The translations under genes were made by a program, and so were the position numbers. From Puniceibacterium sediminis (GTDB lineage Bacteria; Pseudomonadota; Alphaproteobacteria; Rhodobacterales; Rhodobacteraceae): a DNA stretch of 64,000 nt. Positions within the stretch are counted from its first letter, which is position 1. The number at the start of each line of letters is the position of its first letter. Under the pieces are notes generated by a model, which was given only the letters and a program-made list of their open reading frames with translations, had not been told where the DNA came from and ran no database searches. The stretch spans positions 1 through 64,000 of the forward strand of contig NZ_FZNN01000005.1 in the NCBI RefSeq assembly GCF_900188035.1. The letters run 5' to 3'. Below, piece after piece: positions 26,842-35,820 of the stretch.

Positions 26842-27612
26842 TTACAGGGGAATAACCATCGGTGATCCCGTGACCGGATCCGGCATGACCTGCGCCCGCA
26901 GGCCAAAGGCTTGCATCAGCCGATCAGGGTGCAGCACGTTCTGCGGGCTGCCTGTCGCCACAATGCCATCCGGGCCCAGCAGGACAAGGTGATCGGAAAA
27001 CCGGGCAGCAAGGTTCAGGTCGTGCAACACCGAAATGACGGTCAGGCCGGTGTCACGGTTGCGCTGCCGCAACAGGGACAGCACCTCAAGCTGGTGCACA
27101 AGGTCCAGATAGGTCGTCGGTTCGTCCAGCAGCAAAAGCGGTGTGCGCTGCGCCAGCACCAGTGCGATCCATGCCCTTTGCCGCTGCCCGCCGGACAGTT
27201 CCTGTAGCGGTCGATCTGCCAGATCGCTCAGCCCCACAGCCGCCAGCGCGTCCGCGCAGGCATCGGCATCTTCGTCGTTCCACGGTGCAAGGAAACCGCG
27301 CCAGGGGGTCCTGCCCCGCTTGACCAGATCACCGACGGTGATCCCGTCCGGCGCCAGAGGCGACTGCGGCAGGATCGCCATTTCCCGGGCAAGCCCACGG
27401 CTCGGCAGCGCATGAATATCGCGCCCGTCCAGTGTCACCCGCCCGCCACGCGGTTTGATAAGCCGGGCCAACGCCCGCAGCAGGGTGGATTTGCCACAGC
27501 CGTTCGGGCCAAGGATGGTTGTCATCCCGCCACGCGGCAGGTCAAGATCCAGCGCCTCGATTATGGCGCGGTCCCGGTAACCCAGCGTCAGCGCTTCGGC
27601 CCTCAGGCTCAT
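26842..27612 (-). CDS. Iron-siderophore ABC transporter ATP-binding protein (FepC type)
   Basis: A 256-residue ATPase. Walker A GPNGCGKST is at about residues 34-42, signature LSGGQRQRAWIALVLAQ near 140-156, Walker B LLLLDEPTTYLD near 160-171 and switch SVLHDLNLA. The TYLDLVHQLEVL run after Walker B is typical of FecE/FepC/FhuC. I use ATG 27612, which overlaps the permease stop by four bases; the longer frame in this phase crosses the permease gene and is spurious. Confidence 0.93.
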   Translation of the reverse strand: MSLRAEALTLGYRDRAIIEALDLDLPRGGMTTILGPNGCGKSTLLRALARLIKPRGGRVTLDGRDIHALPSRGLAREMAILPQSPLAPDGITVGDLVKRGRTPWRGFLAPWNDEDADACADALAAVGLSDLADRPLQELSGGQRQRAWIALVLAQRTPLLLLDEPTTYLDLVHQLEVLSLLRQRNRDTGLTVISVLHDLNLAARFSDHLVLLGPDGIVATGSPQNVLHPDRLMQAFGLRAQVMPDPVTGSPMVIPL

Positions 27613-28586
27613 AGCTCTCCCCTTTCCATTTCGCGTGACAGCCGCCACAGCAGATATGGCGCGCCGATCAGGCCGGTCATCACGCCAACCGGCAGTTGAA
27701 TGCCGGGTACGGCGGCGCGGGCTGCCAGATCGCCCAGCACGGTGATCAGCGCACCCGCAGCGGCGGCGGCGGCAAGCCGTCCCCCCAGTGTCCTTGCCCC
27801 GGTGAAACGCGAACTGAACGGCCCCGCCATCAGCGCCACAAAGGGGATCGGCCCCGCCACAGCAACCCCGACAGCCGCCAAAAGCACACCCGTCCCCGCC
27901 AGCCCCCAACGCGCACGTTCCACATTCAGCCCCAGCCCGGCGGCAAGGTCCGCACCCAGCTCCAGCACCGTCAGCGACTGAACCTGCCCCAGCGTCAAAA
28001 GCCCAAGGATCACCCCCAGCCCCCAGACCTGCGCCACATGGCCCCAGTCCCGCGCGGCAAGCGACCCGGTCATCCAGCGCTGCGCCTCGCCCGCCGCGAC
28101 AGTTGGCAGAAATGTCATCAGGAACGTGGTCAGCGCGGACGCGGCAAAACCGACGCCAAGCCCGACAAGGATCAGCGTCAAAGGCGGCGTCGCCGCATCG
28201 CGCCGCCACGAAAACAGCGCCACCAGAACGGCCGCCACCAACCCACCCAGTGACGCGACCAGCGGCATCGGCAGTGCCAGTCCCATTGCGATGGCGGCCA
28301 CCACGGCCAGCCCCGCCCCGGCGGTAAAGCCCATGATATCAGGCGCGGCCAACGGGTTTCGAAACAGCGTCTGAAAGATCGCGCCGGACAGGCCCAGAAC
28401 CGCGCCCGCCCCCACGGCGGTGGCGACGCGCGGCCCGCGGATCGTGCCCAGTAGCAGCGCCCCGGGGCCTTCACCGGTGATCAGTCCCTGCCACAGATCC
28501 GCCACGCCGATATCGACCTGCCCGACCATCAGGGCCACAAGGATCGATGCGATCAGCATCAGGGACAGGAAAATGCCGCGTCTCAT
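27609..28586 (-). CDS. FecCD-family iron transporter permease (FepG type)
   Basis: A 325-residue permease with about nine to ten hydrophobic segments. The family blocks are visible: ALLLGTIRGPRVATAVGAGAVLGLSGAIFQTLFRNPLAAPDIMGFTAGAG (split across residues 48-95) and the terminal GVMTGLIGAPYLLWRLSRE. ATG 28586 overlaps the preceding permease stop by four bases. Confidence 0.93.
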   Translation of the reverse strand: MRRGIFLSLMLIASILVALMVGQVDIGVADLWQGLITGEGPGALLLGTIRGPRVATAVGAGAVLGLSGAIFQTLFRNPLAAPDIMGFTAGAGLAVVAAIAMGLALPMPLVASLGGLVAAVLVALFSWRRDAATPPLTLILVGLGVGFAASALTTFLMTFLPTVAAGEAQRWMTGSLAARDWGHVAQVWGLGVILGLLTLGQVQSLTVLELGADLAAGLGLNVERARWGLAGTGVLLAAVGVAVAGPIPFVALMAGPFSSRFTGARTLGGRLAAAAAAGALITVLGDLAARAAVPGIQLPVGVMTGLIGAPYLLWRLSREMERGEL

Positions 28587-29566
28587 GTCGTCGCCCCCGG
28601 GCGCAGACTGCGGGCGATCCAGATGAACACCGGCGCCCCCAGCAGCGCGACCATGATGCCCGCGCGCACTTCGGCAGGGGCCAGGATCAGACGGCCCAGC
28701 GTGTCCGCCAGCAGTAGCAGACCGCCGCCCAGAATGGCCGAGGCCAGCAGTTCCGCCCTTAGCGAATGACCGGCCACGCGGCGCGCAACTGGCGGCACCA
28801 TAAGACCCAGGAACGCGATCGGACCGGCCACCGCCACCGCCGCCCCGGTGGTCAGCGTCACAGCGACCAGCGTCGCGGCCTGCACAAGCCCGGGCCGGGT
28901 ACCCAGCCCGCGCGCCAGCGCCGATCCCAGCGACAGCGCCTCTAGCCGCAGGGCCAGCGCCCATGCCATCCCCCCGCCGATCGCGGCCGCAATGGCCATT
29001 TCAAACAGCGGCCTCGCGGCGGCCTGCGACAGCGACCCGGCAACCCAGAACCGCAGGATATCCAGCGAATCCTGCCGGATCAGGGCGACCGCCGTCACCA
29101 GCGACAGCAACAGCGCGTTCAGCGCGGCACCGGCCAACGTCAGCCGCACCGGCCCGGCATCGCCGCGCAGACCGCCCCCCAGCGCAAAGACCGCCGCAGA
29201 CGCCGCCGCAGCCCCCGGAAAGGCCAGCATGGCAATCGTGGACTGATCCGCCCGCCCCAAAAGCGTCGTGCCCAGTATAAGGGCAAAGGCAGCCCCCGCG
29301 TTGACCCCCAGCAGACCGGGGTCAGCCAGCGGATTGCGGGTCAGCGCCTGCATCATGCTGCCCGCCATGCCAAGCGCACCGCCTGCAATCAGGGCCGCCA
29401 GAAGACGCGGCAGACGGATCGACATCAACGTCACATGGGCGGGATCATACGGATCAAACGCTGTGATGGCCGTGACATAGTCGGCCAACGTCAGATCGCG
29501 CACGCCCACGGTCAGCGACAGGCCCATCACCAGAACCAGCAGCGAAACAAGCCCCGCCCACTTCAT
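28583..29566 (-). CDS. FecCD-family iron transporter permease (FepD type)
   Basis: A 327-residue permease paralogous to the next one. Landmarks are RLPRLLAALIAGGALGMAGS with the following MQALTRNPLADPGLLGVNAG (about residues 50-88), and GAPVFIWIARSLRPG at the end. It overlaps the binding-protein stop and the next permease by four bases each. Confidence 0.93.
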   Translation of the reverse strand: MKWAGLVSLLVLVMGLSLTVGVRDLTLADYVTAITAFDPYDPAHVTLMSIRLPRLLAALIAGGALGMAGSMMQALTRNPLADPGLLGVNAGAAFALILGTTLLGRADQSTIAMLAFPGAAAASAAVFALGGGLRGDAGPVRLTLAGAALNALLLSLVTAVALIRQDSLDILRFWVAGSLSQAAARPLFEMAIAAAIGGGMAWALALRLEALSLGSALARGLGTRPGLVQAATLVAVTLTTGAAVAVAGPIAFLGLMVPPVARRVAGHSLRAELLASAILGGGLLLLADTLGRLILAPAEVRAGIMVALLGAPVFIWIARSLRPGATT

Positions 29567-30561
29567 GGTGCAAGCCCCGCCGTGACAGCGGAGGCAACCG
29601 GCGTGTGCGGATCACCGTCCAGCGCCGCCGCGATGTCATCCTCAAGCTGTTCCAGCGCATAGGGCAGCGACAACACGCTTCCGAATGATAGCGCCCCGGC
29701 GACCAGCGACCCGGCAAAAACCTCGCGCCCGGCACGATGCGCGACCAGCGTGCGCCGCATGGCAAGGTTCACGATATCGGGCACCTGATCATAGGCCGAC
29801 ACCCAGACCAAAAGGTCCGCATCAAGCGGCGAAAGATCCTCGGGCGACAGGGTGGTGTAAAAACCGTTTGAGGCGCCAGCGCGGGCCAATCCCTCAGTCG
29901 GGCGGAAACCCAGTTCAGACAGAAACTGCGCCCGGTTGTCGCTCTGCAGGAACGCACCGGTTTCGCCTCCGCTCTGCCAGGCGGCGGCGGCCGTGCGCCC
30001 GCCCCAGTCGGGATGACGGGCGCGCAGGCCTGCAAACGTATCACCAACCTCGGCGATCAGCGTTTCGGCCAGTTCGGATTTGCCCACCGCCTGACCGATG
30101 CGTCGGGTGGTGTCCTGCCATGGGCTGCCATAGGTCGAGTATTCCGGACTTTGCATCAGAACCGGCGCGATCCGGGACAGCAGTTCATATTCGGCCTGCG
30201 ATATACCCGATCCGATGGCAACGATCAGGTCGGGGGCCAGCCCTGCCACGGTTTCCATCGACACTTCGCCGGTGATCAGCACGGGTGCCGCTGATCCCAG
30301 ATGACCCTGCGCCCAAGGCCAGACACCATGGGGAAAATCGCCAAACCAGTACCGGATGCCAACGGGCACGACCCCCAGCGCCAGCAGCGGGTCCTGTGTG
30401 CTGTACCCGATCGAAACCACCCGACGCGCCGGTCCGCTCAGCACGGTTTCGCCATAAGGATGCACAAATCGCAGCCCTGCCCCCGCCAGCAATGGCGGTG
30501 CCGCCAGCGTGGCACATGCGCTGCCTAAAAAGGTGCGGCGGGTCATCGGGGCGTTGTTCAT
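29563..30561 (-). CDS. Iron-siderophore ABC transporter substrate-binding protein (FepB/FecB type)
   Basis: A 332-residue periplasmic protein. The N-terminus MTRRTFLGSACATLAAPPLL has the twin-arginine motif RRTFLG followed by a hydrophobic stretch, so Tat export is likely. Then comes a TroA/PeriBP_2 domain with VSIGYSTQDPLLALGVVPVG near residues 45-64. Possible ATGs are 30576, 30561 and 30546; none has a strong ribosome site, and I chose the middle one. It leads the operon fepB-D-G-C-SIP. Confidence 0.88.
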   Translation of the reverse strand: MNNAPMTRRTFLGSACATLAAPPLLAGAGLRFVHPYGETVLSGPARRVVSIGYSTQDPLLALGVVPVGIRYWFGDFPHGVWPWAQGHLGSAAPVLITGEVSMETVAGLAPDLIVAIGSGISQAEYELLSRIAPVLMQSPEYSTYGSPWQDTTRRIGQAVGKSELAETLIAEVGDTFAGLRARHPDWGGRTAAAAWQSGGETGAFLQSDNRAQFLSELGFRPTEGLARAGASNGFYTTLSPEDLSPLDADLLVWVSAYDQVPDIVNLAMRRTLVAHRAGREVFAGSLVAGALSFGSVLSLPYALEQLEDDIAAALDGDPHTPVASAVTAGLAP

Positions 30562-30859
30562 CGGGGTAGGCGCCATCCAGAAGTATTGGTCCGTGATCCC
30601 GCACGCCGCCTGCTCGGCACTGGCGGTCGGCCAACACGTCATGAAGAAGAGATTTCCGGTGGCGAATTTGACCGACGAGGGAACCCACGGTCAAATATGG
30701 CTGCCTTATCTGCGGCTAGATAGTGGAAAGCCCCCCAGAAAACAAGCGCCGACAAATCGCGTATCGCCACGCGGAACAGGCCGTGCCACACGCGGTTTTC
30801 ACGCTATCAGACCAGCCTGTCCTTGATGTCGCGTTCCGGCGCGGTCACCCTGCCTACGT

Positions 30860-31597
30860 CTACGCCTTGCGCAGCAGATAGATGTCCATGATCCAGCCAT
30901 GTTCGGCACGGGCAGCCAGACGCGTGGCGATGATCCGGTCTGACACCCCGGCCAGATCCCCATGATGCAGAATCTGCTCTGGCATACCCAGAAAGGCCCC
31001 CCACCAGATCGTCATGCCCGTTGGGTCAAGGTTTTGAAAACTACACTCACCGTCCAGCATCACCACAACCGTTTCCGCCCCGGCAGGCCAGCCGTGATCC
31101 CGCAAGCGGCGGCCAGTGGTGATTTCGACCGCACCGTTGACCGTATTCAGCGGGATGGCATGTGCCGCGGTCAGCGCCTGAATGGCCGTGATGCCCGGCA
31201 CCACGCGGACAGCCGGACGCGGATCAAGGCGCGCGGCAATGCGGATGGTGCTGTCATACAGCGACGGATCGCCCCAAACCAGCAGTGCCACCGGCCCGGC
31301 TTGGGCTGCTCCGTCCAACGCAGCCTGCCACCGCCGCGCAATTTCGTCATGCCAGGCCTCGACCCGTTCAAGATAGGGCAACTCCGGATCGCGCACCGGA
31401 TAGTCAAACCCTATGACACGCGCCGTCGTGCCGCTGGCGGTGATAATGCGGTGGCGCAGCTCGGCCAGATCGTCCTTGCCTGTGCCCTTCTGCGGCACAA
31501 GGATGACAGCCGCCTCGCGCAGCGCCTGCATCCCTTCGCAGGTGACATGGGCGGGGCTGCCCGTCCCGATTCCGATCAGCCACAGGTCCTGAATCAT
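30860..31597 (-). CDS. cobF: Precorrin-6A synthase (deacetylating) CobF
   Basis: A 245-residue SAM methyltransferase of the aerobic cobalamin pathway; it methylates C-1 of precorrin-5 with loss of acetate. The tetrapyrrole methylase start is LIGIGTGSPAHVTCEGMQAL (about residues 6-25), and the second motif is LLVWGDPSLYDSTI near 105-118. ATG 31597 has GGAA upstream; a longer frame to 31627 runs through an intrinsic terminator and is unlikely. It is separated from cbiM by that terminator, so its expression may rely on read-through. Confidence 0.93.
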   Translation of the reverse strand: MIQDLWLIGIGTGSPAHVTCEGMQALREAAVILVPQKGTGKDDLAELRHRIITASGTTARVIGFDYPVRDPELPYLERVEAWHDEIARRWQAALDGAAQAGPVALLVWGDPSLYDSTIRIAARLDPRPAVRVVPGITAIQALTAAHAIPLNTVNGAVEITTGRRLRDHGWPAGAETVVVMLDGECSFQNLDPTGMTIWWGAFLGMPEQILHHGDLAGVSDRIIATRLAARAEHGWIMDIYLLRKA

Positions 31598-31610
31598 GTC
31601 GTTATTCCAC

Positions 31611-31640
31611 AAAAAATCCGGGCCCATCGCTGGACCCGGA
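31611..31640 (-). terminator. Intrinsic terminator downstream of the cbiM-like gene
   Basis: On the minus strand the stem arms TCCGGGTCC and GGGCCCGGA (one mismatch) are followed directly by six T. The T-tract ends about 13 bases before the cobF start codon. Confidence 0.8.
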
Positions 31641-31659
31641 GTGATTGAACGGCACCAGA

Positions 31660-32337
31660 TCAGGCGGCGTTATACAGCCGTTGGGTGAACAGCCCGCGCA
31701 GACCACCATCGCGCAGCGTCTTGGCACCGGCCAGAACTGCCAGATCGGCAATCGGCTCGATCAGGACGACCATCATGTAGGCCGCACCAAAGGTTCCGAC
31801 GGCGCTGAGGTTGGCCGCGCCAAAACCCTGACCGTAGAAAGCCCAGAACGCGACCCATGCAACCACGCCACCCTGATAAGCGGCGGACATCTTCAAAACG
31901 TCACTGTAGGCCAGATCCACATAGGCACGATCCTGCGGGATGACGCGGCGGGCCAGTGCGTCAATTGCGAACAGCGGCACCAGCAGCGTGGTCACGTTGA
32001 CAAAGAACATCGGCAGATCGGTCGGGGAAAAGAACATCCCCTGCACCAGCAGACCCAGCGCCAGCCCGATCGAAGACGGCGCAGCCCCCAGCAGCAGAAA
32101 CAGCGTCGTGCCAAGGATCAGGTGCACCTCGGAGATACCGACGGCGAAATGCGGCAGAAGCTCGAAAAAGACGAAGACGCCGACAGTTGCCAGCACGGTG
32201 CGCGCTGCAAAGGCGGCGATGTTGCTGCGTGCCAGATCAGCAGTGATCAGTTTGACAGAATAGGCAGCCGCCGCAGCAGCAGTGCCATAGGCGAACACCA
32301 TTTTTGCGCCGTCAACGACACCCGGTTCGATATGCAT
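31660..32337 (-). CDS. CbiM-like energy-coupling-factor cobalt transporter permease
   Basis: A 225-residue integral membrane protein of the CbiM/NikM family, with about six hydrophobic segments. It begins MHIEPGVVDGAKM; His2 is the family's metal ligand, and a further His lies in LLPHFAVGISEVHLILG near 76-92. It has no adjacent CbiN, CbiQ or CbiO genes, so it is a solitary CbiM-type protein, or the partners lie elsewhere. A cobalamin riboswitch lies directly upstream. The role is cobalt supply for the cob genes. Confidence 0.87.
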   Translation of the reverse strand: MHIEPGVVDGAKMVFAYGTAAAAAAYSVKLITADLARSNIAAFAARTVLATVGVFVFFELLPHFAVGISEVHLILGTTLFLLLGAAPSSIGLALGLLVQGMFFSPTDLPMFFVNVTTLLVPLFAIDALARRVIPQDRAYVDLAYSDVLKMSAAYQGGVVAWVAFWAFYGQGFGAANLSAVGTFGAAYMMVVLIEPIADLAVLAGAKTLRDGGLRGLFTQRLYNAA

Positions 32338-32357
32338 GGTTCAGGTCCTTTGTGTTT

Positions 32358-32374
32358 CCGCCCCTCCGGCGGAT
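32358..32374 (-). promoter_or_regulatory. Hairpin between riboswitch and cbiM-like start
   Basis: Arms TCCGCC and GGCGGA enclosing GGAGG. It lies about 20 bases before the start codon; a second small stem AAGGC-GCAA-GCCTT lies between it and the aptamer. These are candidates for the expression platform. Confidence 0.4.
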
Positions 32375-32399
32375 ATGGAAATAGTAAAGGCTTGCGCCT

Positions 32400-32575
32400 T
32401 GCGTGGTACGGCAGGTCTCCTGACTTGCGGGTCGCTGCGCGCCGGACCTTCCCAGCCGTTTGGCCAGTGGTTCAACCTTTGCGCTCGCCGCTTACAGTTG
32501 CGGGGGCAGTCCGGGGATTTCACCCGGTTCCCTTTTAAATCACACGATGTGACACCGTGCGCTGACACTACGGCA
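32400..32575 (-). ncRNA. Cobalamin riboswitch (upstream of cbiM-like gene)
   Basis: Minus-strand sequence contains the B12 riboswitch landmarks in order: GGGAACCGGGTGAAATCC, GACTGCCCCCGCAACTGTAA, GCCACTGG-type segment (ACCACTGGCC), CTGGGAAGG, and the B12 box GTCAGGAGACCTGCC near 32408-32424. It sits in the 268-bp gap between cobA and the cbiM-like gene. High cobalamin would be expected to reduce cbiM expression. Confidence 0.92.
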
Positions 32576-32605
32576 GTTCCCCCCGTGTCGCAAAGGCAAA
32601 AACGC

Positions 32606-33325
32606 TCAGGCATCGGCAAGGGGGCCATATAGGATCAGCGCCGGCGCATCGCCGATCTCGCGGCTCAAAAGTGCGGCAAGTTCGGCAATGGTCGTGCGTG
32701 TCAGCCGCTGGTCGGGGCCACTGACACCTTCGGCAAGGAGGGCGGGGGTATCGGCGGGCAGGCCATGCGTCCGCAGCACATCGTAAAGCTTGGGAAAGGT
32801 GCGTTTGCCCATGAACACAACGGTCGATGCCGTGGGATCGGCCAGCGCGGGCAGGTTCATGTCCTCGGGCAGCTGGCCGCTCACGTCATGGCCGGTGACG
32901 AACTGCACACGCCGCGCAGTCAGACGCCGGGTCAGCGGAATACCGGCAGCCGCCGCCGCAGCAATCGCCGAAGGCACGCCGGGAATGATCTCATAGGGAA
33001 TGCTCGCCTCGCGCAGCGCAATCAGCTCTTCCTCCAACCGGCCGAACAACCCGCCATCGCCGGATTTCAGCCGCACCACACGCTGGTCGATCCGGGCATA
33101 TTCGACCAGCAGGCGGCTCACATGATCCTGACGCGGCGACGCGCGCCCTGCCCGTTTGCCCACGCCCACCAGATCGGCACCGGGCCGCGCATGCCCCAGA
33201 ATCGGCCCCGATGACAGATCATCAAACAGCACCGCATCGGCACGCTTCAGCCGGTCCACCGCCTTGAGCGTCAAAAGCTCGGGATCGCCCGGACCGGACC
33301 CGACAAAGCTGACAAAGCCGGTCAT
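32606..33325 (-). CDS. cobA: Uroporphyrinogen-III C-methyltransferase CobA
   Basis: A 239-residue SUMT that makes precorrin-2 from uroporphyrinogen III with two SAM. The N-terminal motif is FVGSGPGDPELLTLKAVDRL. The second motif reads RLKSGDGGLFGRLEEE, slightly different from the common LKGGDPFxFGR version. It overlaps cobB by four bases and is last of the cobL-E-M-B-A run. The riboswitch for cbiM lies just downstream. Confidence 0.92.
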   Translation of the reverse strand: MTGFVSFVGSGPGDPELLTLKAVDRLKRADAVLFDDLSSGPILGHARPGADLVGVGKRAGRASPRQDHVSRLLVEYARIDQRVVRLKSGDGGLFGRLEEELIALREASIPYEIIPGVPSAIAAAAAAGIPLTRRLTARRVQFVTGHDVSGQLPEDMNLPALADPTASTVVFMGKRTFPKLYDVLRTHGLPADTPALLAEGVSGPDQRLTRTTIAELAALLSREIGDAPALILYGPLADA

Positions 33326-34674
33326 GCGCCCTCATCCGCCGTGATCAGGTGAAAGAATGTCCCCGAAACATGGCCACGACAGGATCCGGTTTCCGCCACC
33401 GGATTGCCGTCGGCATCCCCGACACTGGCCAGCGGCGCGTCGGGCTGTTCCAGAATGGTGGAATAGTGGAATTCATGCCCCCGCAGCCGCGCCCCCGGCG
33501 CATGCCCCGGCAAGGCCGAGTGCAACCGCGCCTGACGATATCCCAGATGCAGCTTGCGTGTCTCATAACTGGTGACCAGCCCCAGCAGCCCCACCATCGC
33601 ATGACGCTGACCCTGCTTGTCGATCAGCGCCTGACCCAGTGTCATATATCCCCCGCATTCGCCGTGCACGGGTCGCGTGCGGGCATGTTCGCGCAGCCCG
33701 TCGGCAAAAGTTTGCGCCGCGGCCAGCCGTCCAGCATGCAATTCGGGATAGCCGCCGGGCAGCCAGACCAGATCGGCACTGCTGTCCGGTGCCTCATCCG
33801 CAAGCGGCGAAAACGGCAGCACCTCGGCACCCGCCGCATGCCAGCCTTCGACAAGATGCGGATAGGTAAAGGAAAACGCCGCATCCTGCGCCAGCGCGAT
33901 CCGCTGCGCCGGGGGTTTGGGCAATGCGCCACCCTTTCCGGCCGCTTTGCCACGCGCCGCTGCCTTGATCGCCTCCAGATCCACATGCGCGCGCAGGAAA
34001 TCCGCATAACCTGCAATGGCCGCGTCCAGATAGGGATGCTCGACCGCCTGAATGAGGCCCAGATGCCGTTCGGGCAATGTCAGATCACCGCGCCGTGGCA
34101 GCGCCCCCAGCACAGTCAGCCCCACCTTTTCCATGCCCAGCCGCGTCAGCCGTTCGTGCCGGGGCGATGCCACGCGGTTCAGGATCACACCCGCAAAGGG
34201 CAGATCGGGGTTATACATCCGAAACCCCAGCGCCGCCGCCGCCGCCGATTGCGCCTGCCCGCTGACATCAACCACCAGAACCACCGGCCAGCCCATCAGC
34301 GCGGCTGTCTCGGCGCTGCTGCCGAAACCGCTTTGCCCGCGCGTCGCAACCCCGTCGTACAGGCCCATCGACCCTTCGGCGATGCAGATTTCGGCGCCCG
34401 CCGCCTGCCCCGCGATGGCACCGAGCAACCCATCCCCCATGGCCCAGGTATCAAGGTTGAAGGACGCGCGCCCGCTGGCCGCCCGGTGAAACGCCGGATC
34501 GATGTAATCCGGCCCTGATTTGAAGGCTTGCACCCGCATCCCGTCATCGCTGAGCGCGCGCAAAAGCCCCAGCATCACCGTCGTCTTGCCAGTGCCCGAC
34601 GACGGCGCCGAAATCATGATCCCCCGTGCGTCATTCCCCCGTGCACCTGTCCCCTGCCCGTCAATCATCGCCAT
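33322..34674 (-). CDS. cobB: Cobyrinic acid a,c-diamide synthase CobB
   Basis: A 450-residue enzyme amidating the a and c side chains of hydrogenobyrinate. The N-terminal dethiobiotin-synthetase-like ATPase has [20 protein letters not shown] (about residues 21-40). The C-terminal class I glutaminase contains [16 protein letters not shown] with the catalytic Cys. I chose ATG 34674 with GGAG upstream; ATG 34668 is an alternative. It overlaps the cobM end by 14 bp. Confidence 0.92.
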   Translation of the reverse strand: MAMIDGQGTGARGNDARGIMISAPSSGTGKTTVMLGLLRALSDDGMRVQAFKSGPDYIDPAFHRAASGRASFNLDTWAMGDGLLGAIAGQAAGAEICIAEGSMGLYDGVATRGQSGFGSSAETAALMGWPVVLVVDVSGQAQSAAAAALGFRMYNPDLPFAGVILNRVASPRHERLTRLGMEKVGLTVLGALPRRGDLTLPERHLGLIQAVEHPYLDAAIAGYADFLRAHVDLEAIKAAARGKAAGKGGALPKPPAQRIALAQDAAFSFTYPHLVEGWHAAGAEVLPFSPLADEAPDSSADLVWLPGGYPELHAGRLAAAQTFADGLREHARTRPVHGECGGYMTLGQALIDKQGQRHAMVGLLGLVTSYETRKLHLGYRQARLHSALPGHAPGARLRGHEFHYSTILEQPDAPLASVGDADGNPVAETGSCRGHVSGTFFHLITADEGA

Positions 34675-35455
34675 GACTCCAATCGGCCCAGGGGCTGTCA
34701 GCATGCAACGGACGGTAGCGCCTGTCGTAATCCTTTGAATACAGGCAGCTTTCCGTGAACCCCTCGCCGCCCAGCGCAGGCCCGACCAGAATCAGCGCGG
34801 TGCGCGTGATACCTTCACCAACGCGACCGGCTATATCGGCCAGCGTGCCGCGCACGATCCGTTCGTCCGGCCAACTGGCGCGATAGACCACCGCAACCGG
34901 GCATTCCGCGCCATAGGCCGGGATCAGGCTTTCGGTCACATGGTCCAGATTCTGGATCGACAGGTGGATGGCCAGTGTCGCGCCCGTAGCGGCGAAATTT
35001 ATCAGCGTCTCGCCCTCGGGCATCGAGGACGCCCGCCCCGGCGTCCGCGTCAGCACAACCGACTGCGCCAGCCCCGGCAGAGTCAGTTCGGCCCCCAGCG
35101 ACGCGGCAGCGGCGGCAAACGACGGAACTCCGGGTGTCACGCTGACCGGAATGTCCAGCGCGCGAAGGCGGCGCATCTGTTCACCCATGGCGGACCAGAC
35201 CGACAAATCACCGGAATGCAGCCGCGCCACATCCTGCCCTGCCGCATTGGCACGCTGCATTTCTGCGATGATGGCGTCCAGATCCATCGCGGCGGTGTTG
35301 ACGATGCGCGCGTCCCCGGGACAATGGCTCAGAATCTCTTCGGGCACCAGCGACCCGGCATATAGACATACCGGACAGGCGGCGATCAGGTCGCGCCCCC
35401 GCAGCGTCAGCAGATCCGGCGCGCCGGGGCCTGCGCCGATAAAGTGAATGGTCAT
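34661..35455 (-). CDS. cobM: Precorrin-4 C11-methyltransferase CobM
   Basis: A 264-residue tetrapyrrole methylase. Motifs: [20 protein letters not shown] at the N-terminus, [19 protein letters not shown] (about 76-94) and [18 protein letters not shown] (about 108-125), all characteristic of CobM/CbiF. It overlaps cobE by four bases upstream and cobB downstream. Confidence 0.94.
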   Translation of the reverse strand: MTIHFIGAGPGAPDLLTLRGRDLIAACPVCLYAGSLVPEEILSHCPGDARIVNTAAMDLDAIIAEMQRANAAGQDVARLHSGDLSVWSAMGEQMRRLRALDIPVSVTPGVPSFAAAAASLGAELTLPGLAQSVVLTRTPGRASSMPEGETLINFAATGATLAIHLSIQNLDHVTESLIPAYGAECPVAVVYRASWPDERIVRGTLADIAGRVGEGITRTALILVGPALGGEGFTESCLYSKDYDRRYRPLHADSPWADWSHGDD

Positions 35456-35820
35456 CTGGGTCTTCCTTCTGCAAGGGCGCAGGTCGCCATGCGATCATGT
35501 GAAATTATTCGCGCGCCGATCAGCCGGGCACCCGGCCCCGCCGCCGCCAGCGCCGCCGCTTCGGCCACGCTGCCGGTGCCATAGGCGGTTTCGGATGCCT
35601 CTGACTGGGTTACGGTCACTTGCGCGCGCAGTTGGTCGACCGACACGACACGGATGGCAAAGCCCAGCTCGACCGCCAGCGCCAGCAATCCCACGCTTTT
35701 TTCCTTGCCTGCCGCCGTCGCGAACAAATCCGGCTGCCTGCCCTCGCAGGCCAGTTCCAACGCGGCGCGCAGGCTGTCCATCCCCGCCGCCTCGCGAAAT
35801 CCAAACCCCGCGACGATCAT
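35452..35820 (-). CDS. cobE: Cobalamin biosynthesis protein CobE (CbiG C-terminal-like)
   Basis: A 122-residue protein matching the C-terminal domain of CbiG. Landmarks are the start [20 protein letters not shown] and [22 protein letters not shown] near residues 85-106. Its precise role in the aerobic pathway is not well defined. ATG 35820 overlaps the cobL stop by four bases; a longer frame runs back into cobL. Confidence 0.88.
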   Translation of the reverse strand: MIVAGFGFREAAGMDSLRAALELACEGRQPDLFATAAGKEKSVGLLALAVELGFAIRVVSVDQLRAQVTVTQSEASETAYGTGSVAEAAALAAAGPGARLIGARIISHDRMATCALAEGRPR

